A stretch of DNA of 64,000 bases. Origin: Streptomyces sp. LBL (GTDB lineage Bacteria; Actinomycetota; Actinomycetes; Streptomycetales; Streptomycetaceae). A model generated the notes under the pieces. That model was not told the DNA's origin. It saw only the letters and a list, made by a program, of their open reading frames with translations, and ran no database searches. This document shows, piece after piece, positions 28,475 through 37,072 of the stretch. The position numbers and the translations under genes are program-made. The DNA lies in the NCBI RefSeq assembly GCF_029893585.1, contig NZ_JARXYX010000008.1:124001-188000 (forward strand), given 5' to 3'. Position 1 is the stretch's first letter. Each line of letters starts with the position of its first letter.

Positions 28475-28747
28475 CTACGGAACCCCGGCAAAGCCCCCTC
28501 CCGCCCGCGCCGGCGCACACCTCCCCGCCAGGTCGTCCATCGACAGACCGAGCGCGCGGGCAGGCGCGGCCACGGTGAAGGAGGCCGGCGTCGGCGCACG
28601 GCCGGTCTCGATCTTGCGGAGCGTCTCGGCGGAGATGCCGGCGCTCGCCGCGACCTCGGTCATGCTGCCGCCCCGCGCCGCGCGCAGCAACCTGCCGAGC
28701 CGTTCGCCGCGTTCACGCTCTTCGGGAGTGAGAGGGTTACGCACCAT
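28475..28747 (-). CDS. small XRE-family HTH regulator
   Basis: A 90-residue DNA-binding protein made of one Cro/CI HTH: RLGRLLRAARGGSMTEVAAS followed by AGISAETLRKIETGRAPTPA and a conserved LGLSMDDLAG end. ATG at 28747 is chosen; only a short untranslated leader would separate it from the palindrome ATACCGGTAT. It is divergent from the ClpC-like gene at 28937, an arrangement typical for a repressor of a chaperone/protease gene. It would be expected to bind that palindrome and control both directions (inference). Confidence 0.85.
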   Translation of the reverse strand: MVRNPLTPEERERGERLGRLLRAARGGSMTEVAASAGISAETLRKIETGRAPTPASFTVAAPARALGLSMDDLAGRCAPARAGGGFAGVP

Positions 28748-28759
28748 GCCGCCATTCTC

Positions 28760-28769
28760 ATACCGGTAT
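28760..28769. promoter_or_regulatory. palindrome ATACCGGTAT between XRE and clp genes
   Basis: A perfect 10-bp palindrome inside a locally AT-rich stretch (28757-28785, CTCATACCGGTATATTAATT). It lies 13 bp before the XRE start and 168 bp before the Clp start. It overlaps plausible -10 elements on both strands (TATGAG on minus, TATATT on plus). Best read as the autoregulatory operator of the divergent HTH protein. Confidence 0.55.
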
Positions 28770-28936
28770 ATTAATTGCGTTGTGTTGCAGAAGGTGCCCC
28801 CTCCCACCGATCGTGCGAAGGTTTTCTACGAACGCGCGCCCAGGTGTGTACCGGCTCCCGCCCGGGTTACCCGGCTCCGGCACGTCGATCAGCGAGGGCG
28901 TCCCCGGCCCGCGCAGGGACGCCGGATGGGAACGCC

Positions 28937-31507
28937 ATGACCAGCGGCTTCACCGGTCCGGAGGGCTATGACCCCTTCGGAGAGTTCCTCGCCCGCTTCT
29001 TCGGCGGACCACGCTCCGGTCCCCGCCAGATCGACATCGGGCGACTGCTCAGTCAGCCCGCCCGGGAGCTGGTGCGGGGCGCCGCCCAGTACGCGGCCGA
29101 GCACGGCAGCCGGGACCTGGACACGCAGCACCTGCTTCGGGCCGCGCTGTCCGCCAAGTCGACCCGGAGCCTGCTCAGCCGCGCCGGCGCGGATCCCGAC
29201 GCGCTCGCCTCGCAGATCGACCAGCGCTCCGGCCCGGTCCAGCACCAGCCGGGCGAGGCCCCGCCGCCGACCTCGCTGTCCCTGACCCCGGCCGCCAAGC
29301 GTGCCCTGCTGGACGCGCACGACCTGGCCCGGGCGCGCGGCGCCGGTCACATCCGCCCCGAACACGTGCTGAGCGCCCTCGCCGCGAACCCGGACTCGGC
29401 CGCCGGGCACATCCTCAACTCGGCCCACTACGCGCCCTCCGGTCTGCCGCCCGAGGCGACACCCGACGGCGGGCAGGCCCGCGGCGAACGGCCGGCCTCC
29501 ACCGGCACACCCACGCTGGACAAGTACGGCCGCGATCTGACCGACCTGGCCCGGCAGGGCGGTATCGACCCGGTGATCGGCCGGGAGGGGGAGATCGAGC
29601 AGACGATCGAGGTGCTCTCCCGGCGCGGCAAGAACAACCCGGTGCTCATCGGTGACGCGGGCGTCGGCAAGACCGCGATCGTGGAGGGGCTCGCGCAGCG
29701 GATCATCGACGGTGACGTGCCCGACGTGCTCATCGGCCGGCGGGTCTTCGCACTGGACCTGACCGGCGTGGTCGCGGGCACCCGCTACCGCGGGGACTTC
29801 GAGGAGCGGCTGAACACGATCGTGGGCGAGATCCGCGACCACTCCGGGGAGCTGATCGTCTTCATCGACGAACTGCACACCGTCGTCGGTGCCGGAGGCG
29901 GCGGCGAGGGCGGCTCCATGGACGCCGCCAACATCCTCAAGCCCGCCCTGGCCCGCGGCGAGCTGCACATCGTGGGCGCGACCACGCTGGAGGAGTTCCG
30001 CCGGATCGAGAAGGACGCGGCGCTGGCCCGCCGTTTCCAGCCGATCCTGGTGCCGGAGCCCACCACCGCGGACGCGATCGAGATCCTGCGCGGTCTGCGT
30101 GACCGTTACGAGGCCCACCACCAGATCCGCTACACCGACGAGGCCCTGGTGGCCGCCGTGGAACTGTCGGACCGCTACCTCACCGACCGTCGTCTGCCCG
30201 ACAAGGCGATCGACCTGATCGACCAGGCCGGCGCCCGGGTACGGCTGCGGGCGCGGACCAAGGGCACGGACGTACGGGCCATGGAGCGCGAGGTCGAGCA
30301 GCTCACCCAGGACAAGGACCAGGCGGTCGCGGACGAGCAGTACGAGCAGGCCACGCAACTACGGGACCGGATCGGCGAGTTGAAGAAGCAGATCGCCGCG
30401 GCCACCGGTGGCGACACGGCGGACGAGGGCCAGCACCTGGAGGTGACGGCGGAAGCCATCGCCGAGGTGGTGTCCCGGCAGACCGGCATCCCGGTCAGCA
30501 GCCTCACCGAGGAGGAGAAGGACCGACTGCTCGGCCTGGAGGCGCACCTGCACGAACGGATCGTCGGCCAGGACGAGGCGGTCCGTGTGGTCGCCGACGC
30601 CGTGCTGCGCTCCCGCGCCGGGCTGGCGAGCCCGGACCGGCCGATCGGCAGTTTCCTGTTCCTCGGTCCCACCGGTGTCGGCAAGACCGAGCTGGCGCGG
30701 ACGCTCGCCGAGGCACTGTTCGGCAGTGAGGAGCGGATGGTCCGCCTGGACATGAGCGAGTACCAGGAGCGGCACACCGTCAGCCGCCTGGTCGGAGCCC
30801 CGCCCGGGTACGTCGGCCACGAGGAGGCCGGCCAGCTCACCGAGGTCGTCCGCCGCCACCCGTACTCGCTGCTGCTCCTCGACGAGGTGGAGAAGGCGCA
30901 CCCGGACGTCTTCAACATCCTGCTCCAGGTCCTCGACGACGGCCGGCTCACCGACTCCCAGGGCCGCACGGTCGACTTCACCAACACGGTCATCGTGATG
31001 ACGAGCAACCTCGGTTCCGAGGCGATCACCCGGCGCGGCGCCGGCATCGGCTTCGGGGCGGGCGGCGCGGAGGCCGACGAGGAGGCGCGGCGCGAGCAGA
31101 TCCTGCGGCCGCTGCGGGAGCATTTCCGACCCGAGTTCCTCAACCGTATCGACGAGATCGTCGTCTTCCGCCAGCTCACCGCCGGCCAACTGCGGGAGAT
31201 CACCAAGCTGTTGCTGGAGAAGACCCGCCGGCTGCTGCACGCGCAGCGCATCGCCGTCGACTTCACCGACGCGTCGGTCGACTGGCTCGCCGAGCGCGGC
31301 TACCAGCCGGAGTACGGCGCCCGGCCGCTGCGCCGCACCATCCAGCGGGAGGTCGACAACCGGCTCTCCCGGCTGCTGCTGGACGGCCGGATCGGCGAGG
31401 ACGGCCGGGTGACGGTGGACCTGGCGGACGGGCAGCTCGCCTTCCGTACGGAAGACCCGCCGCCCGTCGTCCGTACGGAAGACCCGCCGCCCGCCGCCGA
31501 GTTGTGA
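28937..31507 (+). CDS. ClpC-like AAA+ unfoldase (second ClpC type)
   Basis: An 856-residue Hsp100 ATPase. After an unusual Gly/Phe-rich start ([20 protein letters not shown]) come a double Clp-N repeat (about 30-165), AAA-1 with Walker A GDAGVGKT (about 239), a short UVR/coiled-coil segment ([20 protein letters not shown]), AAA-2 with Walker A GPTGVGKT (about 577) and a D2-small domain. It would unfold proteins, perhaps for ClpP. The C-terminus ends in a duplicated RTEDPPP motif. ATG 28937 has GGATGGGA upstream. The divergent XRE gene is its likely repressor. It differs from housekeeping ClpC by the N-terminal extension. Confidence 0.92.
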   Translation: MTSGFTGPEGYDPFGEFLARFFGGPRSGPRQIDIGRLLSQPARELVRGAAQYAAEHGSRDLDTQHLLRAALSAKSTRSLLSRAGADPDALASQIDQRSGPVQHQPGEAPPPTSLSLTPAAKRALLDAHDLARARGAGHIRPEHVLSALAANPDSAAGHILNSAHYAPSGLPPEATPDGGQARGERPASTGTPTLDKYGRDLTDLARQGGIDPVIGREGEIEQTIEVLSRRGKNNPVLIGDAGVGKTAIVEGLAQRIIDGDVPDVLIGRRVFALDLTGVVAGTRYRGDFEERLNTIVGEIRDHSGELIVFIDELHTVVGAGGGGEGGSMDAANILKPALARGELHIVGATTLEEFRRIEKDAALARRFQPILVPEPTTADAIEILRGLRDRYEAHHQIRYTDEALVAAVELSDRYLTDRRLPDKAIDLIDQAGARVRLRARTKGTDVRAMEREVEQLTQDKDQAVADEQYEQATQLRDRIGELKKQIAAATGGDTADEGQHLEVTAEAIAEVVSRQTGIPVSSLTEEEKDRLLGLEAHLHERIVGQDEAVRVVADAVLRSRAGLASPDRPIGSFLFLGPTGVGKTELARTLAEALFGSEERMVRLDMSEYQERHTVSRLVGAPPGYVGHEEAGQLTEVVRRHPYSLLLLDEVEKAHPDVFNILLQVLDDGRLTDSQGRTVDFTNTVIVMTSNLGSEAITRRGAGIGFGAGGAEADEEARREQILRPLREHFRPEFLNRIDEIVVFRQLTAGQLREITKLLLEKTRRLLHAQRIAVDFTDASVDWLAERGYQPEYGARPLRRTIQREVDNRLSRLLLDGRIGEDGRVTVDLADGQLAFRTEDPPPVVRTEDPPPAAEL

Positions 31508-31514
31508 CCGCCGT

Positions 31515-33323
31515 CTACTTCTGCTGCTTCGCCGGGCGCACGACCATCGCCGAGCCGCCGCCGCGCCGTACCGTCTCCGCGGCGGCCAGCCACTTCCCGT
31601 TCGGCAGGCGCTGCACGCCCGTCGTCGCGCCGATCTCGGGGTTCAGCTTGAAGGAGTGCCCGATGGCTTCGAGGTGCTTGCGCACCTCGCTGCCGTAGAG
31701 CGCCGGTTCCAGCTCGGTCTGGGCCGCGTTGCGCTGGCTGGCCCGCGGTGCGGCGATCGCGTCGACGAGGGGCAGCCCGCGGTCGAGGAACTCGGTCAGG
31801 GTCTGCAGCACGGTCGTGATGATGGTCGCGCCACCGGGCGAACCGAGCGCCACCACCGGCTTGTTGTGCTGGTCGAGCACGATCGTCGGCGAGATCGACG
31901 AGCGCGGCCGCTTGCCCGGGCCGGGCAGGTTCGGGTCGTGGACGGCCGGGTTGGCCGGGGCGAAGGAGAAGTCCGTCAGTTCGTTGTTGAGGATGAACCC
32001 GCGCCCGGGGACCGTGATGCCGCTGCCGCCGGTCTGCTCGATGGTGAGCGTGTAGGAGACGACGTTCCCCCACTTGTCGGCCACGGTCAGATGCGTGGTG
32101 TTCTCGCCCTCGTACGTCGTCGGCGCCGCCGTACCGCCCGCTGTGCAGGCCGCCGGGTGGCGCGGATCGCCGGGCGCGACCGGGCTGGTGAGCACCGCGT
32201 CGTCCTTGATGAGGCACGCCCGCGAGCGGGCATACTTCTGCGACAGGAGCCCCTTCGTCGGTACGTCCTCGAAGGCGGGGTCGCCGACCCAGCGCCCCCG
32301 GTCCGCGAACGCGATCCGGCTCGCCTCGATGAAGTGGTGCAGGTACTGGACCTCGCCGGCCTTCGAAAGGTTCGTGTTCTCCAGGATGTTGAGGGCCTCT
32401 CCGACGGTCGTGCCGCCGGAGGAGGAGGGGGCGATGGAGTAGACGCCGAGCCCGCGGTACGAGGTCTTCGTGGGCGCATGGAGCTTGGCGCGGTAGGCCG
32501 CGAGGTCCTTCTCCGAGAGGTCGCCGGGGCGGGCGTTCCAGCCGGAACCCGGGTCCACCGGCGGGTTGTTCACGGTGTCGACGATGTCGTCGCCGAGGTC
32601 TCCGCGGTAGATCGCGCCGGCGCCGTTGCGGCCCAACTCCGCGTAGGTGCGGGCGAGATCGGGGTTCTTGAAGGTCGAGCCGACCACCGGGAGCTGCCCG
32701 CCGGGCAGGAACAGCTTCGCGGTGTCCGGGAAGTAACGGAACCGGGTCTCGTTGGAGGCGGTCTGTGAGCGGAAGGTGTCGTCGACGACGAATCCGTCCC
32801 GGGCGATGCGCTCGGCGGGCTTGAGGACGCTGCCGAGCCCTCTGCTGCCCCAGTTGTCGAGTGCTGTCTGCCAGGTGGCGGGCGTGCCCGGGGTGCCGAC
32901 GCTCAGGCCGCTGCTGACGACGTTCGCGAAGGCGAGCGGCTTGCCGTTCTCCACGAAGAGGTCGGAGTCGGCGCTCAGCGGTGCCGTCTCACGCCCGTCG
33001 ATCGTGTGCACCGTACGGGACTTGGCGTCGTAGTAGACGAAGTAGCCGCCTCCTCCGACGCCGGAGGAGTAGGGCTCGGTGACGCCGAGCGCGGCGGCGG
33101 TGGCGACGGCCGCGTCGACGGCGTTGCCGCCCTTCTTCAGGACCTCGATGCCGGCGGCGGAGGCGTCCGCGTCGACGCTCGAGACGGCACCGCCGTAGCC
33201 GACGGCCACAGGGACTTTCCCGACGGGGGCGCCGGGCGGGGCGGGTGGAGCTGCCGCCCCCACCGACACCAGGGCGGCCGAGACCGCCAGCACCGACAGT
33301 TTCCGTGCGACAGGGCGACGCAT
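31515..33323 (-). CDS. ggt: exported gamma-glutamyltransferase
   Basis: A 602-residue Ntn hydrolase with a Sec signal (RRPVARKLSVLAVSAALVSVG). It is made as a proenzyme cleaved at the Thr of GENTTHLTVAD (about residue 408). Other family blocks are GGNAVDAAVATAAALGVTEP, SSGVGGGGYFVYYD, the glutamate-binding Arg in TIDGRETAP, and the oxyanion loop ALGSPGGATIITTV. It would act outside the membrane on glutathione or other gamma-glutamyl compounds. ATG at 33323 is fixed by GGAGG five bases upstream. The gene is convergent with clpC-like (7-bp gap). Confidence 0.94.
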   Translation of the reverse strand: MRRPVARKLSVLAVSAALVSVGAAAPPAPPGAPVGKVPVAVGYGGAVSSVDADASAAGIEVLKKGGNAVDAAVATAAALGVTEPYSSGVGGGGYFVYYDAKSRTVHTIDGRETAPLSADSDLFVENGKPLAFANVVSSGLSVGTPGTPATWQTALDNWGSRGLGSVLKPAERIARDGFVVDDTFRSQTASNETRFRYFPDTAKLFLPGGQLPVVGSTFKNPDLARTYAELGRNGAGAIYRGDLGDDIVDTVNNPPVDPGSGWNARPGDLSEKDLAAYRAKLHAPTKTSYRGLGVYSIAPSSSGGTTVGEALNILENTNLSKAGEVQYLHHFIEASRIAFADRGRWVGDPAFEDVPTKGLLSQKYARSRACLIKDDAVLTSPVAPGDPRHPAACTAGGTAAPTTYEGENTTHLTVADKWGNVVSYTLTIEQTGGSGITVPGRGFILNNELTDFSFAPANPAVHDPNLPGPGKRPRSSISPTIVLDQHNKPVVALGSPGGATIITTVLQTLTEFLDRGLPLVDAIAAPRASQRNAAQTELEPALYGSEVRKHLEAIGHSFKLNPEIGATTGVQRLPNGKWLAAAETVRRGGGSAMVVRPAKQQK

Positions 33324-33441
33324 CCGAACCTCCAGCAAAAGACCGTCCGCGCAGCTTATGCGATCGCCATGCCCCCGTCAGGAAGGCGCGTCGACCGGTC
33401 TCGAACACGGGTTCGCCGTTCGCCCGCTAGCATGCGCGCCC

Positions 33442-34200
33442 ATGAATGACGACGTGCGCAACCTCGTCCTGGGCGTGGTGGCCGCCGGTATCAGTGCCGC
33501 GTTCGGCTGGCTGGCCCGGACCTACCTGTGGAAGCGGAAGCTCCGCCGCAAGCAGGCCTTCTTCGGGCTGCCCGACAACTCCGAGTCCCTGCTGGTCGTC
33601 AACCGTGACGCGGGCAGCCCCGACCTCACGGTGCACCGCTACGACGTGTTCGCGCTCCTCGAACTCTCCGCGCTCATCAAGGACTGCGGCGCACACGCCG
33701 AGGTGATCACCCAGGACGCGGCCCGGCAGGGCTTCGGTGAGCGGACGGAGTTCTGCGTGGGCGGCCCGGGCTCGAATCGACGCATGGCGGCCCACATGCT
33801 CGCCATGCTGCCCGGGGTGCGCGTGAACACCGACCCGGACCCGGGCCCTGACCGACTGGCCTTCCAGATCGGCAGCGAGCGCTACCGCATGGAGGCCGGC
33901 CTGACCGAGTACGTGCTGCTGGCCCGGCTCACGGCCGGAGAACCGGGCCTGGCCCGGCCCGTCTTCCTGTTCTGCGGCCAGCGCGCGATCACCAACCAGG
34001 CCGCGACCCGCTATCTCTCCCGCAATCACGAGCGGCTGGCCCGCAAACACGGCCACAACTCCTTCGTGCTGCTTCTGAAGGTCGTCAACTCACAGGCGTA
34101 CGGCCCCGATGTGGTCGAACTGGTCGGGGACGTGACGCGGGCGGCGCAGGCACCTCTGCCGACCCCGGCGGCTGCGCGCAACTCCCACCGGGCTTCCTAG
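33442..34200 (+). CDS. membrane-anchored hypothetical protein
   Basis: 252 residues: one N-terminal transmembrane helix (LVLGVVAAGISAAFGWLARTYLW) followed by a basic stop (KRKLRRK) and a cytoplasmic domain. The domain begins FFGLPDNSESLLVVNRDAGS and includes SVHR-type and LARPVFLFCGQRAITNQAA segments reminiscent of a ligand-binding Rossmann-like fold. No catalytic residues are recognised. No ribosome site is visible before ATG 33442, so it may be leaderless. It is divergent from ggt. Confidence 0.75.
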   Translation: MNDDVRNLVLGVVAAGISAAFGWLARTYLWKRKLRRKQAFFGLPDNSESLLVVNRDAGSPDLTVHRYDVFALLELSALIKDCGAHAEVITQDAARQGFGERTEFCVGGPGSNRRMAAHMLAMLPGVRVNTDPDPGPDRLAFQIGSERYRMEAGLTEYVLLARLTAGEPGLARPVFLFCGQRAITNQAATRYLSRNHERLARKHGHNSFVLLLKVVNSQAYGPDVVELVGDVTRAAQAPLPTPAAARNSHRAS

Positions 34201-34299
34201 GTTCGCCGTACGCCTTCCACGAGCGAACGCCCCGGAAGCCGTTCGGCGTCGGCCCGGAGCTGCCCTCCACGGCTACGACGTCCTGGCCCAGGGCACCGG

Positions 34300-34425
34300 C
34301 CGGCCCTGGTGGTCGACACGGTCGACCCGCTCCCCTTCGAGCACAACCCGTCCGGCGCTCGGCTGACCTTCTCCTCACCGGCGAACGACCCGTCGTACGT
34401 GTCGATCCCGCTGCGCGAGCAGTGA
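34300..34425 (+). pseudogene. C-terminal fragment of an unidentified protein
   Basis: One frame reads ALVVDTVDPLPFEHNPSGAR then LTFSSPANDPSYVSIPLREQ and TGA at 34423, with good streptomycete codon use but no start. The preceding sequence continues the same kind of protein in another frame (HGYDVLAQGTGRP), so a frameshift lies near 34310. It directly follows the stop of the preceding gene. I cannot name the parent family. Confidence 0.4.
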
Positions 34426-34957
34426 TCTCCGGCCGGCGCCGGGCGGGTAGGGCTCTGTGACTGCCGCCCCCTGCGGTCCAGGGGCCGTAGGGCCCCCACC
34501 CGCAGCAGCGTCCCTGGATCGGTCGGAGCGATCGGCGAGATCACCGTCATCACGGGGATGAACGGCACATCGTAGTCGAGGTTCGACGCGATGACCTTGC
34601 CGGCGTGACAGGGCGGCGCCGACGGCCGGTTCGACGGCGCCGAGGACACCGTCGCCGTGACCACCGGAACGAGGGACACGCGAGTGGTGCGGAACACGGT
34701 GCACACTCCCCCGCTCAGTACTTGAGGATCTTGGAGATGAAGTCCTTGGCGCGGTGGCTGCGCGGGTCGGTGTGACGTCACGCAAACGTCACGCAAGTCG
34801 ATCGGAGGATCGACGGCCATGCCCAGCCCTACTCACTCTCAGCTCACTCTCAGCCGTGTCGTAGGTGCCGCAACTTATCCGCACAAGATCGACTTCAATG
34901 AACGACACGCACTTTTCGGGCATTAGCCGTATTTACATCGAACTGCGGGCCAGGGAT
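34426..34957. other. degenerate region with ABC-transporter debris
   Basis: No intact gene. On the minus strand it holds a recognisable ABC ATPase tail (34715-34771) followed by a decayed frame from GTG 34700 (FRTTRVSLVPVVTATVSSAP). Upstream of the tail is a duplicated GTCACGCAA at 34777-34785 and 34788-34796, exactly 11 bases apart. The last ~140 bases before the DUF6278 gene show nothing I recognise. Confidence 0.55.
34715..34771 (-). pseudogene. C-terminal 18 residues of an amino-acid (glutamate-type) ABC ATPase
   Basis: The minus strand reads TDPRSHRAKDFISKILKY and then TGA. This closely matches the conserved C-terminus of polar amino-acid transporter ATPases (GluA type: ...RAKDFLSKIL.). 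Nothing upstream continues the protein, so only the tail survives. A GGGGGAG ribosome-like motif and a GTG frame follow, where the binding-protein gene would begin in an intact operon; that frame is decayed. Confidence 0.5.
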
Positions 34958-35365
34958 TCACGCTTCGGCGACCTCGGCGTACAACTGGGAGAGTTCGGGC
35001 GCCCCGCTGGAGGCCCACTCGTGACCGGAGGCGACGACGTCGAACTCACGGCCGGAGTCGAGCCGGATCACGGGCTGGCCGTCCGGCCGGAGGTCCCAGG
35101 CAGCGCCCGGGACGGTTCGTACGACGACCGTGCCGAGGTAGAGCCCGGCGTCGTTGCCGAGCCAGGGCAGCACCTCCTCGTCGTCCCGCCAGCGCGGCAC
35201 CAACTGGTCCAGCGCCTCCAACGAGGCCGCGGTGTCGTCGAGTTGGATGCCCTCCCGGGACGCCTGCGAACGCAGCAGTTCACACTCGGAGAGGAGGTCG
35301 GCGATGCCCTCGGGGTCGGGGGCTCCGGGCTTGTCGTGCCGGTGGCCCAGAAAAGGGATCTTCAT
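34958..35365 (-). CDS. DUF6278-family protein
   Basis: A 135-residue soluble protein beginning MKIPFLGHRHDKPG. It includes ASLEALDQLVPRWRDDEEVL and WLGNDAGLYLGTVVVRTVPG, the core I recall from a Streptomyces-restricted domain of unknown function (DUF6278). It ends with an acidic helix (SSGAPELSQLYAEVAEA). No signal peptide or catalytic motif is seen. It stands alone between decayed regions but is itself intact, with normal codon use. Confidence 0.8.
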   Translation of the reverse strand: MKIPFLGHRHDKPGAPDPEGIADLLSECELLRSQASREGIQLDDTAASLEALDQLVPRWRDDEEVLPWLGNDAGLYLGTVVVRTVPGAAWDLRPDGQPVIRLDSGREFDVVASGHEWASSGAPELSQLYAEVAEA

Positions 35366-35475
35366 ACGCCCAGCGTGTCATTCACCCCACCCTGCGCACC
35401 ACAGGCGCGCGGGCTTTCGATGGGGTCGACCTCACGAGGGCTTCGCGCATCGCTCGTCGACCTGTCTCCGGTGTC

Positions 35476-35566
35476 TCCTTACGACAGCGGGGACCATCTG
35501 CATCCCGGGTACGCGGGGTTGGCCGCGCTCGGGGAGCCGGTGGACCTGCGGCTGCTGCGCGGCTAC
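35476..35566 (+). pseudogene. C-terminal fragment of an SGNH/GDSL hydrolase
   Basis: The plus strand reads [30 protein letters not shown]. The DxxHP motif, preceded by YDSGDxLHP and followed by a Gly-Tyr helix, is block V of SGNH esterases (catalytic Asp and His). Upstream codons lose the pattern within about 30 residues, so only the C-terminus remains. It runs tail to tail into the exonuclease III gene. Confidence 0.5.
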
Positions 35567-36342
35567 ACGTCGAGGTCGACCACGACGGGCGCGTGGTCCG
35601 AGGCGCCCTTGCCCTTGCGCTCCTCGCGGTCGACGTAGGCGTCCTTCACGGCCTTCGCGAACGGCTCGTTGCCGTACACCAGGTCGATGCGCATACCGCG
35701 GTTCTTGGGGAAGCCGAGCTGGCGGTAGTCCCAGTACGTGAACGGGTGCTCGTACTTGAGGGGCCGCGGGACCACGTCGGACAGGCCGGCCCCGCGCAGG
35801 GAGGCGAGGGCGGCGCGCTCGGCGGGGGTGACGTGGGTGGAGCCCTCGAAGGCGGCCCTGTCGTACACGTCGTCGTCGGTCGGAGCCACGTTGTAGTCGC
35901 CCATCACCGCGAAGGGGCGGCTGCCCGCCGCGTCGCCCGCGACAGCCGCCTTCAGGGCCTCGAACCACTGGAGCTTGTACGCGTAGTGCGGGTGGTCCAC
36001 CTCGCGGCCGTTCGGCACGTACACCGACCAGACACGGACCGGGCCGCAGGTCGCGGAGAGGGCACGGGGTTCCGGGGCGCCGTCGTAGCCGGGGTCGCCG
36101 GGCAGGCCCTTGACCACGTCCTCGACGCCCACACGGGAGATCACCGCCACGCCGTTCCACCGGCCGGTGGCGTGCACCGCCGCCTCGTAGCCCAGCTCGC
36201 GCAGCTCGTCGAACGGGAACTGGGCCTCGGCGACCTTGGCCTCCTGGAGGCAGAGCACGTCGGTGCCACTGCTCTCCAGCCAGGCCAGGAGCCTCGGCAG
36301 GCGGGCGGTGATCGAGTTCACGTTCCAGGTCGCGATGCGCAT
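35563..36342 (-). CDS. xth: exodeoxyribonuclease III
   Basis: A 259-residue AP endonuclease/3'-5' exonuclease. Motifs: MRIATWNVNSITARLPRLLA (Asn), VLCLQEAKV (metal Glu near 34), VYVPNGREV (Tyr), MGDYNVAPTDDDVYD (Asp-Asn pair near 150), GMRIDLVYGN and the catalytic SDHAPVVVDLDV (Asp-His at the end). It cuts abasic sites in base-excision repair and fits functionally with the AlkA-type glycosylase 29 kb away. The length is typical. Confidence 0.96.
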   Translation of the reverse strand: MRIATWNVNSITARLPRLLAWLESSGTDVLCLQEAKVAEAQFPFDELRELGYEAAVHATGRWNGVAVISRVGVEDVVKGLPGDPGYDGAPEPRALSATCGPVRVWSVYVPNGREVDHPHYAYKLQWFEALKAAVAGDAAGSRPFAVMGDYNVAPTDDDVYDRAAFEGSTHVTPAERAALASLRGAGLSDVVPRPLKYEHPFTYWDYRQLGFPKNRGMRIDLVYGNEPFAKAVKDAYVDREERKGKGASDHAPVVVDLDV

Positions 36343-36402
36343 GTCTCACAACCTACCGGGCGGGTCTGACAACGCCGCCCGCCCGGGACCCCGGAGGGGG
36401 CG

Positions 36403-37047
36403 TCACACCTCGGCCGACTCCCCCGGCGTCAGCCGCAGGTGGTCCGTGCCGCCCAGGGCGCCGATCTGACCGTCGTAGATCGGGCGGGCGAGGTCGGTGA
36501 GGAGGGCGTCGTGGATGTCGTAGGCACGTTGCGGCCCGACCTCGCGGACGTAGTCGATGACCTCGGAGAGCTTGCTCCAGGGGGCCATCACCGGGAGCAT
36601 CAGCGTCTCCACGGCGTGGTCGGGGACGGTGAGCGCGTCGCCGGGGTGGAAGACCTTGCCGCCGTCGACGAGGTAGCCGACGTTGGTGATCCGCGGGATG
36701 TCCGGGTGGATGACCGCGTGCAGCTCGCCGTGGACCTGGACGTCGAAGCCGGCGGCGGTGAAGGTGTCGCCGTGGCCGACGGTGTGGACACGGCCGGGGA
36801 AGGCGGCGGAGATCTGCTCGGCGACCGATCCGAGGGTCCAGATCTCGGTGGCCGGGTCGGCCGCCAGGGCCGCCCGCAGCCGCCCCTCGTCGAAGTGGTC
36901 GGGGTGCTCGTGCGTGACGAGGATCGCGTCCGCGCCGAGGGCGGCGTCCTCCTCGCTGAATCCGCCGGGGTCGAGGACGAGCGTCTGCCCGTCCTTCTCG
37001 AGGCGGACGCAGGCGTGCGACATTTTCGTCAGTTTCATGACGTCCAT
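36403..37047 (-). CDS. MBL-fold metal-dependent hydrolase
   Basis: A 214-residue UlaG/YhfI-like metallo-beta-lactamase fold protein. AILVTHEHPDHFDE carries the HxHxDH zinc motif; FHPGDAL supplies the next ligand; the early SHACVRLEKDGQTLVLDPGG is typical of the group. No export signal, so a cytoplasmic hydrolase with unknown substrate. ATG 37047 is taken because GGAGG is four bases upstream; ATG 37038 (MKLTKMSH...) matches more relatives and may be the real start. Confidence 0.88.
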   Translation of the reverse strand: MDVMKLTKMSHACVRLEKDGQTLVLDPGGFSEEDAALGADAILVTHEHPDHFDEGRLRAALAADPATEIWTLGSVAEQISAAFPGRVHTVGHGDTFTAAGFDVQVHGELHAVIHPDIPRITNVGYLVDGGKVFHPGDALTVPDHAVETLMLPVMAPWSKLSEVIDYVREVGPQRAYDIHDALLTDLARPIYDGQIGALGGTDHLRLTPGESAEV

Positions 37048-37072
37048 CCTGCCTCCGCCGCGCGCGCGGGGC

